From NCBI RefSeq assembly GCF_965638725.1, contig NC_134953.1, positions 37,376,854 through 37,440,853 on the forward strand: 64,000 nucleotides of DNA, in the 5' to 3' direction. This DNA comes from Aptenodytes patagonicus (taxonomy: Eukaryota > Chordata > Aves > Sphenisciformes > Spheniscidae). This document shows positions 60,301 to 64,000 of the stretch, piece after piece. The notes under the pieces are model-generated. The model saw only the letters and a list, made by a program, of their open reading frames with translations, was not told where the DNA came from and did no database searches. Both the position numbers and the translations under genes were made by a program. Numbering within the stretch: the stretch's first letter is position 1; every line of letters begins with the position of its first letter.

Positions 60301-63261
60301 CTCCTCTCAAAATGCCTGATTCAAGTAACTTCATCCCATTTTCCTCCCTGTGTGGGTCTATTTTTAAGGCCATAACCTTGCTACATTGCAGGTATTTCTG
60401 CAAGTTCTCTTACAACCAGGAAAAGAAAAAAGAAAACAAAAAAACCACCCTACAATGCATGTGAAGAACAGAAACATAGAGCTGCAAATCCATGAATTGG
60501 CAATAGGACAGCGATGCTGTAATTGAAGCTTGTATCTATTTAAAACACTGAGTGAATTTTAAATTACAAACTCCTAATTATATTCTTGCATCTTTGACCA
60601 ATAGAATGCTTAATAGCGCAATTCTGATACTCCTCACATTCTACTGCTGATCTTAATCCAGGCAAATGGTTATTGGTAAATCTCCGTCTACCTGTCCTGA
60701 AAACAAAGAAATCTCACTAGGTTATAGTGGTAAAGACACCCGGGAATACATAATGGCAGAGAAAACACTCAATATGAGCCCATGAAAAGTCACGTACAGA
60801 ATCAAGGCACATATAGTCAGTATAAACTATTATATTTAAAGGAAGAAGGAAAAAAAAAAACATTCAGCATACAATTAACACCTCCCTCCCCACAACTTTT
60901 TTGTTTGTATTTTAACCACACATTGTTCAGAAACACTGTCAAACTTTACAATCTTACTGGAATTTTTGTTTTGAGTTTCTAAGTTTCCATTAACCCCGCC
61001 CAGCAGCCACTTCTTCCAAATGGAAGTTTTGGCCACAACTCTCCTTTGTCACAGTGAAACAAACAAGCAGCAAATTTAAATTCATATTCATTTCTGGATA
61101 GCTATACTAACTAGCCCAAGCAAAATTTTGAAGACAGATGTTTAAACCTTTCAAAAGGTGTGTTATAATATGACATTACGTTTTAACTATGGAAGCACCA
61201 ACGAAACAGAGGCTTTGCAATAGAAAAGCAGACAAGGAAGTCGTTGCCTGCAAGCCTCAGTAACTTGAAGTTACAGGTTAAAATAGACTAGTGAAAAAGC
61301 AGCATGCTAATGATGAAAAAGAAATGGGACCAAAAAAAGGAGAGAAATAAAAATGAATTAAAAAAGGAAATTACATAAAAGCTAGATGATAAAAAGCAAA
61401 AAAGCATAAGAAAAAGAGCAGAACAACACATTTGCTTGTACATTTATTTTTTAAATTCAAGCTTCCATCATTAAATTACACTTCTACCAATCTGAAATCC
61501 CATCTGCGTTAAGTGGTAATATGTTTAAAAAACACATTTCCTTTTTAAAAAAGACAAAATAAATGTTGAAACCTTTAGAATTACCTGGTAAGGAATTACA
61601 CAAAACTTCAGAAGAATTTGGCTTACCTTTTGAGAGTGCTAACGAGTGATAATAACCACAAGCAACTTGAACAATTTGGATCTCTGATAAGCTTTTAATA
61701 TTTCTATTGGGGTAAGAAAACAGAGAAAGAACTAAGCTACTAGGTCATGGTATGAAATATAAAGTCACTCCAAAGGGTAATATACAAAAAGTGAATCCTT
61801 TTCACTGAAGTATATATGAAACTAATTTAAATATCCTAACTTTAATTAGAAGCTATTTAGTAAAATCTTAAAGTCAAAACTGCTTCTTTTCTAACACCTT
61901 CGAGGACAGGTTCTGTCTTATTTTCAAATTAATGAAGTCAGTAAAAGACCATAATGAAGAATTAGGGAGATTCACATGCTAGGAAGGAGATGTCACACAG
62001 CTGAATGGAGGAAATTAATACCAGATGCAAGAAGAAAATGATTCTTACTTTCTAGTTTCCAAAAGAAAAAAGGTTTTACAATCTTCTTCATATCAATATT
62101 AAAGATTTAATTACTTTCTGTTAAAATCTGAACACTCAATTTTTCATCTCTACCAACATTAACTTCAATCAAAACTTCAGTTTACAGAGCTATTAAGTAT
62201 TGCACAATATTATACAGAAGTTGCAAATACATACGAATGTGCATTAAATCTAGTATGCTTTCAACTTTTGATGAGAAAAACAGGAGTTTCTAGAAGGCCT
62301 GTGGGCTTTTAAATTTGATACAGAAATAAGTAACCTTTATATTAGTTATTTATATCATGGCTATATGTGACATGTATAATATGAAAGATAAAATTATAAA
62401 TTACTAATGTTCCAAGGAATTGTTACTTTTTCTTTAATACTATGTATTAAAGAAAATTAGAAAAGAAAACGTCCAGCTTGCAAACATACAAACTTACTGC
62501 TACAGACAGTTCTACCGATTTCAGTGAACCTATTCATCACAGTAAAAATGTGGACTTCAGTTAGCTGGAATGCTTACAGCATTCTGAAAACAAGCAAGTG
62601 AATCTGGCTAGCATTCATTTTTGTAACTAGAAGGTGTATTATTTGATCACAGCTAAAAAACCTTGGGGTAAAAACTGAAGTACGAAGATCAAATAGCAAA
62701 GGTACCTTCTTCAAATGTACTCCCACAACTGGTTTTGAAAGTTTAACATTCTACTCTCTTTAACTTCTCTTAAATGGCAGTTATTAATCCCCATTTACAT
62801 TCTTAAAATACCCATCCTACTTTTCCAACATAACTCTCATTCTTAGTAGATGACTATGAACAAAAAAAAAAAAAAACAAACCACAAAACCAACAACAAAC
62901 CAAACCAAGCAAACCTGTAACACACTTCTCACATAAGGTGACTTTTTGACAAAGGAAATCGTCTACAGTATGCAAGTGCCATAGCTAAAATACACTTTCT
63001 AATATGTGTTTTTAATTATAACAGCAAAATAGCTTAACCAATGTGATTTAAGCACATTTTTTCAAAAAAAAACCCCTCATTATATATTAATTATTTTTAA
63101 CCTGGGCACTCTGATGCATTCCTCTGTTCCTGGCAAGCCAAGCTGTCCATCAGTAGCCAGACCCCAAGCATATACCTGACCCTTGTCATTTAATGCAAGA
63201 GTGTGGGCTTCTCCACATGATACAGCTACAATATTTTGGGCATCCAGTGCACCAACATGCT
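33156..63261 (-). CDS. HERC4: HERC4, RCC1-repeat HECT E3 ubiquitin ligase (23 of about 25 coding exons; 5' end beyond the window)
   Basis: Small HERC-family ubiquitin ligase: N-terminal RCC1-like beta-propeller repeats and a C-terminal HECT domain that accepts ubiquitin from an E2 on a cysteine and passes it to substrates; expected to be cytosolic. The 23 exons read from 63261 down to 33156 total 2945 nt, or 980 complete residues plus stop, and match human HERC4 from about residue 76 to the end. RCC1 repeats with GQLG and WG motifs fill the first ~300 residues in the window. The HECT domain occupies the last ~330. The catalytic Cys is in [10 protein letters not shown] (TGC on the minus strand at 33255-33257), about residue 1024 if 75 residues are missing upstream. 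All introns are GT-AG and phases agree. The gene converges on SIRT1. Residue numbers below assume that 75-residue offset. Confidence 0.97.
34303..34405 (-). CDS. HERC4: HERC4 exon, about residues 954-988 (HECT)
   Basis: Encodes [20 protein letters not shown] through LEKKKQFL. The acceptor TTTTAG precedes AATACAG and the donor is TTGC|GTAAGT. 103 nt. Confidence 0.96.
34992..35175 (-). CDS. HERC4: HERC4 exon, about residues 892-953 (HECT)
   Basis: Encodes [20 protein letters not shown] through [13 protein letters not shown]. The acceptor GTGCAG precedes GCAAGAT and the donor is AAG|GTAAGA. 184 nt. Confidence 0.97.
36451..36555 (+). repeat. Two copies of AGGATTT followed by long A tracts
   Basis: AGGATTT plus A21 at 36451-36478 and AGGATTT plus A18 at 36531-36555, 80 nt apart in a HERC4 intron. 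Probably a small duplication or two expanded microsatellites; no retroposed element body is recognisable next to them. Confidence 0.55.
37530..37612 (-). CDS. HERC4: HERC4 exon, about residues 865-892
   Basis: Encodes [20 protein letters not shown] through IPVVKQN(R). The acceptor AAATAG precedes ATCACTG and the donor is AATAG|GTGAGT. 83 nt. Confidence 0.95.
37814..37855 (-). repeat. HERC4: Triple tandem GTAAGT donor repeat after HERC4 exon
   Basis: On the minus strand GTAAGT occurs three times: at the exon end (GT at 37855-37854), 22 nt further (37833-37832) and 37 nt further (37818-37817). The first and third are both preceded by ACT and followed by similar TTTATATAGT text, which points to a local duplication of the splice-site region. 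Only the first donor keeps the HERC4 frame. Confidence 0.7.
37856..37922 (-). CDS. HERC4: HERC4 exon, about residues 842-864
   Basis: Encodes (R)[22 protein letters not shown]. The acceptor TTGCAG precedes GGGAATG and the donor is ACT|GTAAGT. 67 nt. Two more GTAAGT sites follow 22 and 37 nt into the intron. Confidence 0.95.
38746..38912 (-). CDS. HERC4: HERC4 exon, about residues 787-842 (HECT N-lobe, E2-binding region)
   Basis: Encodes [20 protein letters not shown] through [11 protein letters not shown](R). The acceptor TCTTAG precedes ACCTTTG and the donor is GGCAG|GTAAGC. 167 nt. Confidence 0.97.
39814..39957 (-). CDS. HERC4: HERC4 exon, about residues 739-786 (HECT N-lobe)
   Basis: Encodes [20 protein letters not shown] through [24 protein letters not shown] is the typical HECT N-lobe motif. 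The acceptor TTTCAG precedes GTTATTT and the donor is AAG|GTAGGG. 144 nt. Confidence 0.97.
40082..40249 (-). CDS. HERC4: HERC4 exon, about residues 683-738 (start of HECT)
   Basis: Encodes [20 protein letters not shown] through [11 protein letters not shown]. The acceptor TTCCAG precedes ATGGCTG and the donor is AAG|GTATTA. 168 nt. It contains the N-terminal edge of the HECT domain ([13 protein letters not shown]). Confidence 0.96.
41751..41849 (-). CDS. HERC4: HERC4 exon, about residues 650-682
   Basis: Encodes [20 protein letters not shown] through TDAVIQMQ. The acceptor TTCTAG precedes CTAACAG and the donor is CAG|GTAAGA. 99 nt, phase 0 at both ends. Confidence 0.96.
42350..42373 (-). CDS. 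HERC4: HERC4 24-nt microexon encoding DVNHGLTE
   Basis: Eight codons (Asp-Val-Asn-His-Gly-Leu-Thr-Glu), phase 0 at both ends, identical to the corresponding human HERC4 octapeptide as I remember it. The acceptor is TCATAG|GATGTC and the donor GAG|GTAAGA. Six TGC triplets lie within 51 nt upstream. It can be included or skipped without changing frame, and I believe human isoforms differ here. It falls between the linker and the HECT domain. Confidence 0.92.
44994..45110 (-). CDS. HERC4: HERC4 exon, about residues 603-641
   Basis: Encodes [20 protein letters not shown] through [10 protein letters not shown]. The acceptor CTTTAG precedes GTAAATG and the donor is ATG|GTAAGT. 117 nt, 39 codons, phase 0 at both ends. 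It is followed by the 24-nt microexon. Confidence 0.95.
45371..45427 (-). mobile_element. CR1 LINE 3'-end fragment
   Basis: Reads ATCATAGAATCATAGAATCA followed by TTGAGGTTGGAAAAGACC and TAAGATCATCGAGTCCA. This is the reverse complement of the avian CR1 3' terminus, which ends in short ATTCTATG repeats. Only about 57 bp survive, in a HERC4 intron in the same orientation as HERC4. CR1 copies are typically 5'-truncated, so a short 3' stub is ordinary. Confidence 0.9.
47087..47259 (-). CDS. HERC4: HERC4 exon, about residues 545-602
   Basis: Encodes (E)[19 protein letters not shown] through [10 protein letters not shown]. The acceptor GACAG precedes AAAATTGG and the donor is AGA|GTATGT. 173 nt. 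Confidence 0.96.
48357..48546 (-). CDS. HERC4: HERC4 exon, about residues 482-545
   Basis: Encodes [20 protein letters not shown] through [10 protein letters not shown]. The acceptor TGTAG precedes GTGGCAGC and the donor is CTTG|GTAAGA. 190 nt. Confidence 0.96.
48889..49000 (-). CDS. HERC4: HERC4 exon, about residues 444-481
   Basis: Encodes (S)[19 protein letters not shown] through [10 protein letters not shown]. The acceptor GCTGCAG precedes CAATGATG and the donor is CAG|GTTTGT. 112 nt. Confidence 0.95.
49530..49589 (-). CDS. HERC4: HERC4 exon, about residues 424-444
   Basis: 60 nt encoding (N)[19 protein letters not shown](S). The acceptor TTTCAG precedes TGAAATTG and the donor is TGAG|GTAAGT. 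Small but matched residue for residue to the HERC4 family. Confidence 0.93.
50130..50254 (-). CDS. HERC4: HERC4 exon, about residues 383-424
   Basis: Encodes [20 protein letters not shown] through [10 protein letters not shown]. The acceptor TACAG precedes AACATGG and the donor is CTAA|GTAAGT. 125 nt. Lies in the linker between the RCC1 propeller and the HECT domain. Confidence 0.95.
52326..52402 (-). CDS. HERC4: HERC4 exon, about residues 357-382
   Basis: Encodes (D)[19 protein letters not shown] through HYFYPQ. The acceptor TTGCAG precedes ACAGTGAG and the donor is CAG|GTAACA. 77 nt. Confidence 0.95.
52792..52952 (-). CDS. HERC4: HERC4 exon, about residues 303-357 (RCC1 repeat)
   Basis: Encodes [20 protein letters not shown] through [13 protein letters not shown]. 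The acceptor CCTAG precedes GCAGCAC and the donor is ACAG|GTAAGC. 161 nt. The end differs slightly from human (CPIIT instead of CLPDI). Confidence 0.95.
53984..54114 (-). CDS. HERC4: HERC4 exon, about residues 260-303 (RCC1 repeat)
   Basis: Encodes [20 protein letters not shown] through VVTQITCG(R). The acceptor TTTAG precedes GAAGGTGG and the donor is GGCAG|GTAAGG. 131 nt. Confidence 0.96.
56194..56198. repeat. Target-site duplication, left copy (ATAGC)
   Basis: ATAGC directly before the TG terminus of the LTR; the identical pentamer follows its CA terminus at 56982-56986. An exact match suggests a comparatively unmutated junction. Confidence 0.85.
56199..56981 (+). mobile_element. Solo LTR of an avian endogenous retrovirus
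   Basis: 783 bp starting TGCTGCACAAC and ending CCCACCACA (5'-TG...CA-3' ends), flanked on both sides by the identical 5-bp ATAGC (56194-56198 and 56982-56986), the target-site duplication of an integration. There are no internal retroviral genes and no second LTR, so it is a solo LTR left by recombination. It is GC-richer than its surroundings and contains degenerate repeats built around CACGCTGGAGCAG. I recognise the sequence as a common bird LTR type, probably ERVL-like; the exact family is uncertain. It lies antisense to HERC4. Confidence 0.88.
56340..56600 (+). repeat. Degenerate tandem repeat inside the LTR
   Basis: Repeated phrases of the form CTGCAGCCCATGGAG and ACCCACGCTGGAGCAG recur every roughly 40-60 nt (CTGGAGCAG or TGGAGCAG occurs five times between about 56389 and 56585). 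Long minus-strand open frames (up to about 190 codons) through this GC-rich repeat are by-products of the repeat and not genes. Confidence 0.7.
57440..57531 (-). CDS. HERC4: HERC4 exon, about residues 229-259
   Basis: Encodes (D)[20 protein letters not shown] through [10 protein letters not shown]. The acceptor TTTCAG precedes ACAGGTATG and the donor is AAAG|GTACAA. 92 nt; the phase joins the AATG end of the preceding exon to give Asp. Confidence 0.95.
59048..59269 (-). CDS. HERC4: HERC4 exon, about residues 155-229 (RCC1 repeats)
   Basis: Encodes [17 protein letters not shown] through [16 protein letters not shown], two RCC1 repeats with the [11 protein letters not shown] segment. The acceptor AACAG precedes GAAGTG and the donor is AATG|GTAAGT. 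222 nt. Confidence 0.96.
61627..61703 (-). CDS. HERC4: HERC4 exon, about residues 129-155
   Basis: Encodes (R)[25 protein letters not shown]. The acceptor AATAG precedes AAATATT and the donor is AAAG|GTAAGC. 77 nt. Carries the CGYYHSLAL strand of an RCC1 repeat. Confidence 0.95.
63102..63261 (-). CDS. HERC4: HERC4 exon, about residues 76-129 (RCC1 repeats; most 5' exon in window)
   Basis: Encodes (E)[19 protein letters not shown]... through [13 protein letters not shown](R), with RCC1-type [11 protein letters not shown] and AWGL...DGQLG motifs. The acceptor is TTTAG|AGCATG, preceded by an uninterrupted run of 20 T; the donor is CCCAG|GTTAAA. 160 nt, entering in phase 1 and leaving in phase 2. 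Confidence 0.95.
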
Positions 63262-63263
63262 CT

Positions 63264-64000
63264 AAAAAAAAAAAAAAAAAAAAGTTAGTTGTTTAAAAAA
63301 AAGCTACTAACAAGCTAGTGTTGTTCAAGACAGTTATACTCAGTACTAAGGTATCAATTGAAATGACACAGAAGTAAGCCCAGAAGTCTGTCAAAACATC
63401 CTTTATTTAAAATTATAAGCATGCAATTCTTGGAGAAGTAAGTTAAATTTGACACCCCAAAGTAATCAAACAACAACTGTATCTGGAGCAATATGCAGAA
63501 GCGCACAAAAACTGCAGCTTGATCATAATGGTTACTTCTAATCTTGCCATCTGAAAATGAGCGCAGAAACTCAATTAACATTAAGGTCAAATAGATTATT
63601 GTCAAATGACTACACGTGTAGACATTATGTAAGAGGAAAACATTCCACCACAGCAAATTAAATTCACCTATTCATTATTAACAAAAAAGCCTGCAAAACA
63701 AGGCAGGGCAAATTAAAGACTGAAGCTACTGATTTTGCATTGAGCTACACAATGTCCTCTTTATAATGCAAAATACTGTAGAAACAGATCCTGAAGAGTA
63801 ATTTTTCTAGATATACAGTGCACGCCTCTGAAAAGCAAACACTAAAATATCTGATTTTTTTTCCAGTAGCCTGCATCAATACCTTTAAATACATTTGGAA
63901 AAACTCAGAGTTTGTTTTTGTGCTTATGATTTGTGATCAGAAGTCTAACATTTTCATTTCAGCAACAGTAAAGTGCAGAAATATCATCAGGGCCTGTCAT
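63264..64000 (-). other. HERC4: HERC4 intron continuing past the window end
   Basis: Sequence upstream of the first visible HERC4 exon, beginning with a 20-nt A run (T run on the coding strand). I searched it for the missing N-terminal coding exons (the family's opening MLCWG and the YTCG...GQLG repeat) and did not find them, so they lie beyond 64000. Confidence 0.7.

Larger units (their letters stand above)
33365..63101 (-). other. HERC4: HERC4 introns within the window
   Basis: Twenty-two introns separate the listed exons; the largest lie between about 59270-61626, 61704-63101, 54115-57439, 45111-47086, 42374-44993 and 35176-37529. They are AT-rich. Long A runs on + occur at 33638-33659, 36458-36478, 36538-36555, 46022-46038 and 63264-63283. 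Apart from the CR1 fragment (45371-45427) and the solo LTR (56199-56981), I recognise no mobile element, RNA gene or extra exon. Confidence 0.75.

Overview
This is vertebrate, almost certainly avian, nuclear DNA. It holds one complete and one nearly complete protein-coding gene, arranged tail to tail. The avian call rests on three things: a short CR1 retrotransposon 3' end at 45371-45427, a 783-bp solo LTR of a type I associate with birds at 56199-56981, and the compact introns. The species cannot be named from the sequence. There is no bacterial operon, CRISPR array, phage or other microbial system here.

Region by region: 1-1150 is AT-rich upstream DNA with no gene I recognise. About 1160-2640 is a CpG island that carries the SIRT1 promoter and first exon. 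SIRT1 (NAD+-dependent protein deacetylase) runs on the + strand from the ATG at 1823 to the TAA at 22162-22164. It has nine coding exons that join in phase to a 760-residue protein, followed by a 3' UTR with several AATAAA signals, the last at 24072. About 24.1-32.0 kb is intergenic, with an isolated GC/CpG-rich block at 26880-27240. About 32.0-33.16 kb is the probable HERC4 3' UTR. HERC4 (RCC1-repeat, HECT-domain E3 ubiquitin ligase) lies on the - strand. Twenty-three coding exons are in the window, from the TAA at 33156-33158 up to 63261, giving about 980 residues. The first ~75 residues and the promoter lie beyond position 64000.

All exon boundaries were read by hand by matching the translated product to SIRT1 and HERC4 as I know them, then locating AG/GT sites that keep the phase. 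Every exon length agrees with its residue count. SIRT1-HERC4 convergence is, from memory, also the order on human chromosome 10, so this is conserved synteny and not a new system.

The points most worth a second look are: a cluster of four CACGTG boxes in the SIRT1 promoter; a displaced exon 1 donor in SIRT1; the orphan CpG island between the two gene ends; a 24-nt HERC4 microexon preceded by six TGC triplets; three tandem GTAAGT donors after one HERC4 exon; and a solo LTR with perfect 5-bp target duplications sitting antisense in a HERC4 intron. I found no undescribed system.
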